DNA from: Rhodohalobacter barkolensis
GTDB lineage: Bacteria > Bacteroidota > Rhodothermia > Balneolales > Balneolaceae
Assembly (NCBI RefSeq): GCF_002834295.1
Contig: NZ_PISP01000001.1
Coordinates: 1,364,001-1,428,000 of the forward strand
Direction: 5' to 3'
Length of the DNA stretch: 64,000 bases
Shown here: positions 46,638 through 55,700 of the stretch, in pieces
Position numbering within the stretch: position 1 is the first letter of the stretch
Layout: each line of letters begins with the position of its first letter
The notes under the pieces: generated by a model
What the model saw: only the letters and a program-made list of their open reading frames with translations
Database searches by the model: none
Told to the model about the DNA's origin: nothing
Made by a program: the position numbers and the translations under genes

Positions 46638-46872
46638 TTCCCCTCCTTCTCAAGGAGGGGATTAAGGGGTGGTTAGTTTTACTATATCAAAACTGAAATA
46701 ATTAATCCGTTCAGTTTTTTATGTTTCTCGCTGAATCTCGCAGATGAATTCGCAGAGTACACTGAAATTCTGAATTTCTATCAATTCAACATAAAAAGAG
46801 AGCATTCTTCATCTTAAGAAACAAAAGAATTCAAACACCCCTCTTAATCTCCCCTTTTTAGGGGAGATTTGC
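46638..46872. repeat. Convergent pair of CCCCTCC repeat units, 235 bp
   Basis: The left unit (46638-46675) contains CCCCTCCTTCTCAAGGAGG and GGGATTAAGGGGTGGTT. The right unit (46834-46872) is the inverse form (AACACCCCTCTTAATCTCCCC). The 160-base interior holds a CGCAGA repeat copy at 46722-46760. Layout and size resemble 42048-42291. Confidence 0.72.
46722..46760. repeat. TTCTCGCAGA-type dispersed repeat
   Basis: TTTCTCGCTGAATCTCGCAG and continuation. Related to 42742-42786 and 48617-48686. It is nested within a convergent CCCCTCC pair. Confidence 0.6.
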
Positions 46873-46889
46873 ATTGCTGATCTCAGAGA

Positions 46890-48509
46890 TTAGTTCACAT
46901 CCAACCCCGCTTCTTTCCCAGCCACCCTTCCGGTCAGAATACAACCACCCAGAAATGTGCCTTCCAAAGACCTAAGCCCGTGAATACCGCCTCCACCAAA
47001 CCCGGCCGCTTCACCTGCAGCATAGAGTCTGGGAATCGGTTCACCGGTTGCATTCAACACTCTGCTTTGGAGATCGGTCTGAATTCCACCCAGGCTTTTA
47101 CGGGCTAAAATAAACTCCCGTATCGCAATCAGCGGATAGGCTTTTTCATCATCAATCTGTTGAAACTTGCAGGTTCGTAGGCGATCTCCCATAAATTGTC
47201 TCAAATGTGCAATTCTCCTCAGCTGCTCATCATTCATATACTTTTTACCCCGGGAGATATTCTCATCATACGACCGGACCTCCTGCTCAAGCAACTCTCC
47301 ATCAACTGATTGGTTTCCGTTCAATTCGTTCATCTTCTGCGCTAGTTCAGAAACAGAGTTTGCCGTCACAATATCGATGCTTTCTCCCAGCAGCCGGTTC
47401 GTCAATTTCTTGTTTCCAAACAGAAGCGTTTTGATCACCTCAAGACGTTTTTTATCGCGAAATGCAGTCATATACTCCGATCCCGAAACAGCCAGTTCCC
47501 GTTCCATAATTTTCCTGTTCATCACCTGCCAGGAGTATTGACCGGGCTGCTTGCAAATCTGCTCCACCAGATAGCGAGTGTCGTACGAGGTCACAAGCGG
47601 AATCGGGCCTATTCGCTTTCCATGTGCATTTACCCAAAGCGCCGATTTTGGCGGAATCAGGCTCAGCCCGTGGTGCGGTTTTCTGGGATTTGGGTGATGT
47701 ATCCCCGCAGCGTAGTGAAACTGTTTTTCGAGATGCGTTACATTTCCACCTGCCTTTTTCACGGATCGATGCATACCTCCATCCGCGTATTTGTGGGAAC
47801 CGGTTAGCATTTTTTCAGGCGGATCACCCCACGGCTTGTACCAGTGCTTGCGAACTACATCCAGGTCACCACAGATACCGCCCGCAGCAATAATCACCGC
47901 ACCGGATTCCACGCGGAATTTCGTTTGGTCCGCTTCAATTAAACCGTGACAGCCGGTTATTTCCCCATCCTGCGAATCCAAGTCCTCCACTTTATGATTG
48001 TAATGAATCGTCAGGTTACCACGATTGGGATGTTCATCCATATGATGAATCAGGGCTTCCATCAGTCCGTGACCTGTTCCCCAGGTGATGTGCCAGCGCG
48101 GGACGGAATTCCCCGGTTTGAAGAGTCCACGCTCCGGCCAGTTGACCATCGCCAGAAATGAAACTCCGCGATTTTTCAGCCATTCATAGATATACTCCAA
48201 CGAACTGTAAGTATAAAACTCCGCCCACTTTTTCGGCCAGTCTGCATCTTCTTCAAACTCAGCGAAAGATGTCCAGTCTTTAAGCGCCAGCTCAGGTGTG
48301 TCATTGATCTTCATCCTTTTCTGCTCAGGTGTGCCGATCATACAGATGCCGCCAAACGACCACCTTGCCAGTCCACCCAGATTCTCTTCATCATCCCGAT
48401 CCAGAATTAACACTTTTTTGTTCTGATCGAGCAGTTCAATAGCAGAAACTATCCCGGCAATTCCTCCACCCACAATGGCTACATCTGCTTTGTATAGTTG
48501 ATTACCCAT
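46890..48509 (-). CDS. FAD-binding dehydrogenase (KstD/fumarate reductase flavoprotein type)
   Basis: 539-residue flavoprotein with the FAD motif VAIVGGGIAGIVSAIELL at 10-27 and the subgroup region NLGGLARWSFGGICMIGTPEQKRM (about 43-66), which matches the 3-ketosteroid-dehydrogenase-like flavoproteins. The C-terminal flavin motif LYAAGEAAGFGGGGIHGLRSLEGTFLGG is complete. Substrate is unknown; a steroid role is not supported by neighbours. It has no signal peptide. The upstream gene on the same strand is the small membrane protein at 48796. Confidence 0.9.
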   Translation of the reverse strand: MGNQLYKADVAIVGGGIAGIVSAIELLDQNKKVLILDRDDEENLGGLARWSFGGICMIGTPEQKRMKINDTPELALKDWTSFAEFEEDADWPKKWAEFYTYSSLEYIYEWLKNRGVSFLAMVNWPERGLFKPGNSVPRWHITWGTGHGLMEALIHHMDEHPNRGNLTIHYNHKVEDLDSQDGEITGCHGLIEADQTKFRVESGAVIIAAGGICGDLDVVRKHWYKPWGDPPEKMLTGSHKYADGGMHRSVKKAGGNVTHLEKQFHYAAGIHHPNPRKPHHGLSLIPPKSALWVNAHGKRIGPIPLVTSYDTRYLVEQICKQPGQYSWQVMNRKIMERELAVSGSEYMTAFRDKKRLEVIKTLLFGNKKLTNRLLGESIDIVTANSVSELAQKMNELNGNQSVDGELLEQEVRSYDENISRGKKYMNDEQLRRIAHLRQFMGDRLRTCKFQQIDDEKAYPLIAIREFILARKSLGGIQTDLQSRVLNATGEPIPRLYAAGEAAGFGGGGIHGLRSLEGTFLGGCILTGRVAGKEAGLDVN

Positions 48510-48795
48510 AAAACAGCATTCAATTTCTAAATGTAGTTTGAAATAGTCACATAAATACTTTAAAAACCAACTAAAATCTTCGTTTATGTTAAATCAGAAT
48601 AAACATGGTTATCCTTTTCGTTTCTCGCAAATTAGCGCAGATAAATCCGCAGAACCTCGCAGAATTTCTGCGTAACTTTGTGAGAATGGAATCAGATGTC
48701 ATTTAATGCTATGTATAAATTTCATTAATCTATCTCGTTTTTGACAGTAGTGAATTAGTGTAATTGAATTTCATTACACTATCAGACATATCACT
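48510..48795. other. Gap upstream of the KstD-like gene
   Basis: No gene visible. Contains a long CGCAGA-type repeat (48617-48686) and otherwise AT-rich sequence that should hold the promoter of the flavoprotein gene. Confidence 0.5.
48617..48686. repeat. TTCTCGCAAA/CGCAGA-type dispersed repeat
   Basis: Several spaced CGCAGA or GCGCAG units from TTTCGTTTCTCGCAAATTAG onward. Longest of three copies in this window. Internal match of TTCTGCG to CGCAGAA forms a small hairpin. Confidence 0.6.
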
Positions 48796-49104
48796 CTACT
48801 TATTCTTAAACCGGCCAACATTTGAAAAAAGTGTCCAAAATGAGATAAACAAAACCGCAAATAATCCGAACGAAACAGTTGACCCGAACGACAAATCGAA
48901 CTCGGTAATACCTTCGATTAATCCGGCTAACAACCCACTCATAAAACCTGCTGACACAATTGTAACCCCAAAGCGCATTAACCGATCAATGAAATCAGTA
49001 TTCGGATACTTCTCTGTGGAGAACCTTTCCCTTATTGATGAGCCATCCGTCTCTGAACGGTCTTGATCCGGTGTTTTACGCTTTTTTGTCTTCTCCGTTT
49101 CCAT
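48796..49104 (-). CDS. Small two-helix membrane protein of unknown function
   Basis: 102 residues: a hydrophilic, strongly charged N-terminal 40 residues (TEKTKKRKTPDQDRSETDG) followed by two membrane helices at about 47-63 and 74-93. No family recognised. The overlapping plus-strand frame at 48764 is a shadow. Divergent from the nitrilase gene. Confidence 0.6.
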   Translation of the reverse strand: METEKTKKRKTPDQDRSETDGSSIRERFSTEKYPNTDFIDRLMRFGVTIVSAGFMSGLLAGLIEGITEFDLSFGSTVSFGLFAVLFISFWTLFSNVGRFKNK

Positions 49105-49203
49105 AATTCGTTTCTATGAATCTCAATTTTCAAATTCAGAGTAATTGTTTTTCATTACATTAACAAAAATGTACCGATCGATTTGCCGGTACGTATCGAT
49201 ATT

Positions 49204-50172
49204 ATGAATAATTCAAATTTCCTGGAAATGCTGAAAGTTGCTGTTGCTCAAATAACTCCTGTATGGCTTGATAAAGCCGGTACCCTCAAAAAAGTAAAAG
49301 AACAGATCCAGCAAGCCGGGAAGGCTGAGGCCGACCTTGTTGTATTTGGAGAGGGAGTTGTTCCCGGATATCCTCATTGGATCGGTTATACTGACGGTGC
49401 CGCATGGGACTCAAAGGTTCAAAAAGAGATCCATGCCCACTACGCTAAAAATGCCGTACAGATTGAGAATGGAGATCTCAATGAGATCTGCCATCTCGCT
49501 CAGATCTATGAAATTTCGGTCTATTTGGGTATCATCGAACGACCCGCCGATCGTGGCGGTCATAGCCTCTACTGTTCCCTGGTCTATATTGATCAGACCG
49601 GAGAGATTAAATCGGTTCACAGAAAACTGCAGCCAACCTATGAGGAACGGCTGACCTGGTCACCCGGAGATGGAAATGGACTTCAAGTTCATCAGCTGGG
49701 AGAATTTACGGTGGGCGGACTGAACTGCTGGGAAAACTGGATGCCACTCCCCCGCGCAGCACTCTATGGACAGGGCGAAAATCTGCACGTGGCAGTCTGG
49801 CCGGGAAGCTACAGAAATACGCACGACATTACACGTTTTATCGCTAAGGAATCGCGTTCATACGTGATCTCCTGTTCCGCACTCATGACCAAAGAGGATT
49901 TCCCAAAAGACATTCCTCACTACGACCTGATTATGGAGAATGTGCCTGATGTGCTCACTGATGGCGGATCATGTATATCCGATCCCAGAGGCGAGTGGAT
50001 TGTGGAACCCGTTCAAAACGAGGAGAAGCTGATCACTGCTGAAATTGACATCAACCGGGTTCTTGAAGAGCGACAGAATTTCGATCCAAGCGGACACTAT
50101 TCACGTCCTGATGTAACCAAACTGACGGTGAATCGGGAAAGGCAGTCCGTTGTACATTTAAAGGACGAATAA
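49204..50172 (+). CDS. Nitrilase (carbon-nitrogen hydrolase family)
   Basis: Nitrilase-superfamily enzyme predicted to hydrolyse a nitrile or amide. The catalytic triad is complete: Glu in VVFGEGVVPGYPHW, Lys in HRKLQPTYEE and Cys in GGLNCWENWMPLPR; the CWE context favours true nitrilases. I use the ATG at 49204, giving 322 residues; a TTG at 49183 and an ATG at 49228 are alternatives. Cytoplasmic, as no signal peptide is present. The substrate cannot be inferred. Confidence 0.9.
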   Translation: MNNSNFLEMLKVAVAQITPVWLDKAGTLKKVKEQIQQAGKAEADLVVFGEGVVPGYPHWIGYTDGAAWDSKVQKEIHAHYAKNAVQIENGDLNEICHLAQIYEISVYLGIIERPADRGGHSLYCSLVYIDQTGEIKSVHRKLQPTYEERLTWSPGDGNGLQVHQLGEFTVGGLNCWENWMPLPRAALYGQGENLHVAVWPGSYRNTHDITRFIAKESRSYVISCSALMTKEDFPKDIPHYDLIMENVPDVLTDGGSCISDPRGEWIVEPVQNEEKLITAEIDINRVLEERQNFDPSGHYSRPDVTKLTVNRERQSVVHLKDE

Positions 50173-50194
50173 ATTCACTCTAGCATATCCTCAT

Positions 50195-51310
50195 TTGCAG
50201 TTTACGAGTTACAACATATCACCGAAACAAATTCCACAACTGGCTTTTAGTCTGATTCTGATTTCAGTTCTCTCAATTTCAGATGCAGTAGCCCAGGACT
50301 GGCGTTTTTCAGCCGGATATTCCATTCAGCGATATGGACTCGAAATTACACCCAATCCCGATTATCTGGGTGACATTAGCTTTACTCAAAAAGGCGTTCT
50401 GGAATTGGAGCTCGAGAAATATTTTGCCCATCACATCTACCTTAGCGGAAATGGTGGAGTTTTAATTAATAACAGTGAATCTGCTTTTCACGGCGGCCCA
50501 ATTAACTTTAACCGTACATCCATTGGGTTGAATCTCGGTTTACAGTGGAACAGACTTGGACTCTATACTGGTGTTCACGGCGCTTATTCGTGGAATATGA
50601 ATTTCCGAGGATATTCTACAGATGACTATGATTCATCGATTTATTGGATTGAGTCTGACAAAAATGATGAACTTTTCAGTGGTGGTTTTACAGTTGGAGC
50701 AAAGTATTATCTGCTCAATTTTTTCAGATTACATGCAGAGATAAAGTCACATCACTACTCTCAACATACCATCCGACCCAATCCGGATTCACCATACATT
50801 CCAACTACTTCAGAAATTCAATTCAGGCCGGTTACCGTTTCCCTGGGTTTTTCAATCAGTATTCCCTGGCACAGCAAAAGCAAACTGGAAAAGTATAATA
50901 GCGGTTCAAGGTCATCACCACTGATGAGTGTAAGCGGATTGCAGATACAATCTCCGATGGAAAGAAGTATAGTAACTTCGCCCTTTGGTTACCGATGGGG
51001 ACGTCCCCATGAAGGTATCGACCTGGACGCCGATCGAGGAGATCAAGTGCTGTCTGCAGCAGATGGTGTAGTTGAAGAAACCAGTTATTCAGCCAGCTAT
51101 GGCCGGAAAATTGTAATTCGACACGGCAGGGAATACACTTCAACATATGCCCATTTAAATGAAATTTCAGTTCAGGAAGGTGATCGGGTTAGAAGGGGTC
51201 AAGTGATTGGGCAAGCGGGCAATAGTGGTAATGTTACCGGTGTTCATCTGCACTTCGAAATAAGAAAAAACGGGCACCCTGTTGACCCTCAGGATTACAT
51301 ACGTTTCTGA
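50195..51310 (+). CDS. Beta-barrel-like domain fused to M23 metallopeptidase
   Basis: 371-residue exported protein. Signal peptide at about 15-34 ending AVAQ. Residues 36-225 are made of alternating beta strands rich in Gly and aromatics (GLNLGLQWNRLGLYTGVHGA; FSGGFTVGAKYYL; VTVSLGFSISIPW), resembling an outer-membrane barrel. The C-terminal M23 (LytM-type) domain, about 250-371, has the zinc set His272, Asp276 and His353 and catalytic His320 (YAHL; HLHFE), so it should cut peptidoglycan peptides. The fusion is unusual. TTG at 50195 is the only start that keeps the signal peptide. Confidence 0.82.
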   Translation: MQFTSYNISPKQIPQLAFSLILISVLSISDAVAQDWRFSAGYSIQRYGLEITPNPDYLGDISFTQKGVLELELEKYFAHHIYLSGNGGVLINNSESAFHGGPINFNRTSIGLNLGLQWNRLGLYTGVHGAYSWNMNFRGYSTDDYDSSIYWIESDKNDELFSGGFTVGAKYYLLNFFRLHAEIKSHHYSQHTIRPNPDSPYIPTTSEIQFRPVTVSLGFSISIPWHSKSKLEKYNSGSRSSPLMSVSGLQIQSPMERSIVTSPFGYRWGRPHEGIDLDADRGDQVLSAADGVVEETSYSASYGRKIVIRHGREYTSTYAHLNEISVQEGDRVRRGQVIGQAGNSGNVTGVHLHFEIRKNGHPVDPQDYIRF

Positions 51311-51497
51311 CGCATCAATACAACAGTTGTAAAATCTGCTCAAAAATGTATTCTAACTTGATATCGATCTCCCAATTTATGTAATTGTTTGAGACGGCCT
51401 TCAAAAATTCGTTGAATTATCGTTGTGTGTTCAAGTTTACTAACGAATTCAACTTCTAAGCTCTGCAAAAATCCCCAATCATCTAACAGACATCTCT
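51311..51497. other. Gap between two cell-wall hydrolase genes
   Basis: 187 bases with no gene or clear hairpin. Promoter of the lytic transglycosylase gene probably lies here. Confidence 0.4.
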
Positions 51498-52313
51498 ATG
51501 CCTAAAGCTACTATTTTCTCTTCATTTATCATTTCTATGCTCACCTTTCTGGCAGTCTCGGTTTATTCCGGTGACGTAAAGGGACAGTCAGATTCAGATA
51601 TTTACTTGATTTCGGATGAACTCAATGACCGGGCAAAGAATCTTCAGGCTTTAGTTGAGTACATGGACGAAAAGGGTTACAACTTTAAACCTTTGGTAGA
51701 AGATTCAAGGTTTGAGCTGTATGAAGGTATAACCGAAAGGTTTACAAGTTCAGCAGAGCGCAGAACCCCCACCCTGGACGAATACAAACAAATACTCGGC
51801 TTTGACGCTAAAAAAAGTGAAATCCAGCAGTTTATCGTCAACAATCAGGAACAGTTGATAAAGGCTGAGCAGGAGTATGATATTCCCCGATATGTAATTG
51901 CCGCAATTATTGGTGTTGAATCAGATTTTGGAAGAAACATCGGTTCTTACAATCCTTTGAATGCCTATGTATCGATGATTGCTGAAGATTATCGAACAGA
52001 ATTTGCCCGTGCCCAACTGGAAGAGCTTTTAAAATTTACTGAGCGTCATGAATTGGATGTTTTTGAACTGAAATCGAGTTATGCCGGGGCAATGACATTT
52101 GCCCAATTTATCCCGTACTCCTTAAACCGCTGGTGGGTTGGGTCTGAACTATTTAATATGGATAATAATATTCTATCTGTAGCCAACTACCTCGCTCACT
52201 TCAAAAATGTTACCGGAAGTGTGGAACGGGCGGTTTATCGGTATAATCCGAGCCAGCTTTATACGGATGCGGTTCTGTCACTCGCTTCTGATGCCGAGCA
52301 GATGTTTGAGTAA
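51498..52313 (+). CDS. Lytic murein transglycosylase (MltB-like)
   Basis: 271-residue exported enzyme that cleaves glycan strands of peptidoglycan forming 1,6-anhydro ends. Signal peptide at 1-30. The region from about 100 on follows the MltB pattern: YDIPRYVIAAIIGVESDFGRNIG with catalytic Glu141, SSYAGAMTFAQFIPYSLNRW, and NNILSVANYLAHF. It lacks a lipobox, unlike E. coli MltB. The peptidase gene just before it suggests a wall-remodelling pair, though each may have its own promoter. Confidence 0.88.
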   Translation: MPKATIFSSFIISMLTFLAVSVYSGDVKGQSDSDIYLISDELNDRAKNLQALVEYMDEKGYNFKPLVEDSRFELYEGITERFTSSAERRTPTLDEYKQILGFDAKKSEIQQFIVNNQEQLIKAEQEYDIPRYVIAAIIGVESDFGRNIGSYNPLNAYVSMIAEDYRTEFARAQLEELLKFTERHELDVFELKSSYAGAMTFAQFIPYSLNRWWVGSELFNMDNNILSVANYLAHFKNVTGSVERAVYRYNPSQLYTDAVLSLASDAEQMFE

Positions 52314-52346
52314 TTTTTTGTAAGCACTCATTAATCTATTAATACC

Positions 52347-52386
52347 AGACCTGTCAGGTTTCCAAAACCTGACAGGTCTTTTTTTT
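52347..52386 (+). terminator. Strong Rho-independent terminator after the transglycosylase gene
   Basis: AGACCTGTCAGGTTT at 52347-52361 pairs perfectly with 52365-52379 around a three-base loop, followed by eight Ts. The stem sequence belongs to the CTGTCAGG family found again at 52681, 56579 and 58522. Confidence 0.9.
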
Positions 52387-52456
52387 GAAACGCCAATAAA
52401 CTCCGCTTCACTAAGTTTCACGAAAAATTCTTAATGCACTTATTCCCTATTCTAAC

Positions 52457-52545
52457 GATCCGCCAGTGGCGGATCCAATGTCATTAGCCCCGGCTGAAAG
52501 TCGGGGAATAGCGTCAGTATCAAATTAAGAACCCCAAACGGGGTT
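52457..52545. repeat. Cluster of three short palindromes
   Basis: GATCCGCC-AGT-GGCGGATC at 52457-52475, CCCCGGC-TGAAA-GTCGGGG at 52488-52506, and AACCCC-AAAC-GGGGTT at 52530-52545. REP-like hairpins without a gene. Confidence 0.65.
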
Positions 52546-52680
52546 CAATGCTACTTCTTCGTGAAACTTCGAGATTACCTGCCTTCGTGGCAAATTCAAC
52601 CCGACACTAATTAGCACCAAACAAAAAAGGACAGCCTGAATGAATCAAACTGTCCTTATTCTGGTAATTCAAATTTATAG

Positions 52681-52720
52681 AGACGCTGTCAGGTACCGAA
52701 TGCTTTCGGCACGCTGACAG
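52681..52720. repeat. 40-bp repeat, copy 1
   Basis: Identical over 40 bases to 56579-56618. Contains CTGTCAGG near one end and GCTGACAG near the other, so it can fold into a hairpin. Together the copies bracket the large amidohydrolase gene in direct orientation. A variant with a different centre is at 58522-58562. Confidence 0.85.
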
Positions 52721-52729
52721 GTCATTGCA

Positions 52730-55700
52730 TTAGTTGCCCAACATCTGTAATCCCGGTAGGCCTGTTGGCTCGGGCGACTGAAATGGAAACGGCCCGACTG
52801 TTTGCATTCTCGGCCACACCTCATTGAGTGTATCACCCTCATACAGACGGCCATTCTTCATCACCATGTTTATGCTGTCAGAATTTCTAAGATTATCCAG
52901 CGGGTTACGGTCCAGAATGACAAGGTCAGCCAGCTTACCCGACTCAATAGATCCGACATCACCATCCAGTCCAAGTGCCTCAGCCCCCTGAATGGTGGCG
53001 ATTCTCAACGCTTTGTGAGGATCCACATCATCCCAGGCCATTGCCCAAAGCTCCCAGTGGTAACCGAGTCCCTGCAGCTGGCCGTGACTACCCACACCGT
53101 TCATTCCACCTGCATCGTAGATATCCTCCACAATTCGCGAATGGCGATCCATCACGTAAGCATCATCATGAAACCATCCTGCACTTCTTCGGAGCGCTTT
53201 ACCTTCAAGCTCTGCCCGCGGTGTGAAATACTGCAGTTTTGGATTATTTGCTGCATCCTCATGGGCATAAAAATAGTTTTCCGCCCACGGTCCACCATAT
53301 GTAACAAGCAGTGTCGGTGTATAAGCCATTTGCGACTCGGCCGTCACCTTGATCACATCTTTATATACCGGCGAAATTGGGTAGTTATGCTCCTGCCCCG
53401 GATAGCCATCAATCAGCATCGTCATGTTCAGCTTCATGTTGAGCGAGCCTTCCGTAGTCGGCATCAGCTCCTGCTCTTTGGCAGCCTGAAGAATCCACTG
53501 ACGCTGCTCGCGGTTACCGGCCACATACATTTTGATCGTTTTTGTATCGTAATATTTACTGTATCGGGTCAGTACATCACGCGCATGATCCAGATCCTGA
53601 ATATTTTCTGACCAGAAGACGCCCGGTCCGGTTTGATAAATTCTTGGACCGATAATGTTTCCGGCCGTCACCTGATCGGAATAGGTAATCAAATCCGTTG
53701 TTCCGGTTTGAGGGTCACGCAGAGTGGTAACACCGTACGCCAGATTCGCAAGGAACGACCAGATCTGTGGCTGATGCAGATTTCGGTACGGACGAACATG
53801 CGCGTGGGTATCCACAAACCCCGGCACGATCGTCTTGCCGCTCATATCACGTACATCCGCATTCGATGGAATATCAACGGAACCGCGCTCACCTACCGCT
53901 GCAATTCGGTTGTTTTCAATTACCAGATCGGCATTTTCGATGATCTCGTATCCGTTCATCGTAACTACGGTAGCACCGCGAAGTGCAAGTACTCCTTCAG
54001 GTGTGTCGCGATTGGCCATCACTTCAATCGTCAGCTCTTCAGCCTTGTAATCTTTTGGACGGTCACTGTCTTCCTCTTCTTTTTCTTCGGCCTCTTCTTC
54101 ATCAGCCGCCTCAGAATCATCGCTTTCTTCGTCCTCTTCAGCGTCGTCCTCCTCACCCTTTTCATCATCATACTGCTCTTGTTCGCGCTTTCTTTCAGCT
54201 GCAGCATCCAGGTTATATCTGAAATGTCCATTTCCTATCGACCAGTGAACGGTTCGGCCGTCCCAGCTCCATGCCGGAAATTGTCCACCGATGTCGGTCA
54301 GCTTAATAGAAGGAAACGCTGCCCGATCCGGATTGGCAACGCTGATGGTTTGCGCTTCACCGGCACGAGGTACGGTTACCGTATAGATATCACTGCCAAT
54401 TTCCGCCAGTGCCTGATCTCCTTCCGGTGCCATCAAAATTGTGGAGGCACGGGTAGGACTGGTTGAGCCGGGAGACGTTGGACCGGTTACCCGAAGATGT
54501 TCACGTTCATCAGTTCCATCATACCGGATTGAGATCAACCCGCGCGACGAGTGGTTCAGGTAAATTCGATCACTATTTTTGATAAAATGAGGATTTCTTC
54601 TTCCATCCGTGCTTGCAATAAAGTTTGCATCACTGCCGTCGGATGAAATCCATATTAAATCATCTGCAGAAAATGGCACAAATGGTCCCGGTGCAGATGT
54701 AAAGTTACGCTCGCTGCCGCGTACAGCTACGATTCGATCCTGTGTCTTCGACCACGCCAGCTGCTGATACACCGCCGATTGATTAGTTAAACGCTCAGCA
54801 TTTCGCCTGCCATCAGCACGCTTGCGGTAAATATGTCCGCCTTCATCAGGATGCCAGGTCGCAAAGGCAATCCATCGGCCATCGGGCGACCATGTTGGGA
54901 ATGCCTTCACACTGTTCAGTTCAGTAAGTTTTCTTGGAGTTCCATCCGGCAGATCCATGACATAGAGATCATTCAAAACAGTAAACGCGAGCTGTGTTCC
55001 ATCTGGAGAAGGAACCGCATCGCGAACCTGACGAACCACAAACTGCTCGCTATCCTCAATCGGGTATTTAAATTCCAAGCGCGGCCCCAACTCAATTTCT
55101 GTGTCTACTTCAAAAGGAATCTCCACAGCATCACCCTCTGCATCAACCGGAATTTTCCAGAATTTTCCGCCGTATGTTGTAACTACATGTTGATTGTCGG
55201 GTGTAAACGACATGGAGGGAAGCACATCACGGGTTGCTCGGCTCTCCTGATCATCCCGCTGGATCGGATAAGCCAACCAGCGCTCTTCACCTGATTCCAG
55301 ATCACGAAGTACCAGTCCCGTCTCATTTTCGTGACGTGTTCCGTAAACCAGCCACTTTCCATCCGATGAAAGAGTTGGGCGGAAGGCCGATCCGGTTCGA
55401 GCTGTCTGGGTATGCCGCTGACCGGTCTCCAGATCTACTTTTGCAATCTGATACTGTGGTAAAATCGCGTTATAGCTCCAGTCGCCTGTCCGCTGTGAAA
55501 ACCATAAATATTGATCATCTCCTCCAAATGCCGGTTCAATGGATTTTAAATTATCCGGAGTATCCATGAACTCAGTTCCGTTTCCGCCATCTACATGATA
55601 CATCCAGAGTTTATGAACACCGCTTCTCAGACCGGTTCGGGCCGCGATGATGTATTTTCCATCCGGTGTAAAAATGGGGGATTGCATACGGTAATTGTTG

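Larger units (their letters stand above)
46589..46889. other. Repeat-rich gap between the ThDP enzyme and the KstD-like gene
   Basis: No gene visible. Holds TAAATATCTA (minus strand, 46610-46619) 21 bases before the ThDP gene and a convergent pair of CCCCTCC units with a CGCAGA-type repeat inside it. Confidence 0.55.
52314..52729. other. Repeat-rich region after the transglycosylase gene
   Basis: No gene visible. Contains a terminator (52347-52386), three short palindromes (52457-52475, 52488-52506, 52530-52545) and a 40-base repeat (52681-52720). The mix resembles decayed mobile or REP-like DNA. Confidence 0.55.

Noticed and set aside
48764-49066. Plus-strand ORF opposite the small membrane protein
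   Set aside because: No hydrophobic segments or family features, and it overlaps the better supported minus-strand gene.
52802-54466. Long plus-strand ORFs (269 and 277 codons) inside the amidohydrolase gene
   Set aside because: Shadows of a well supported coding strand with signal peptide and catalytic motifs.
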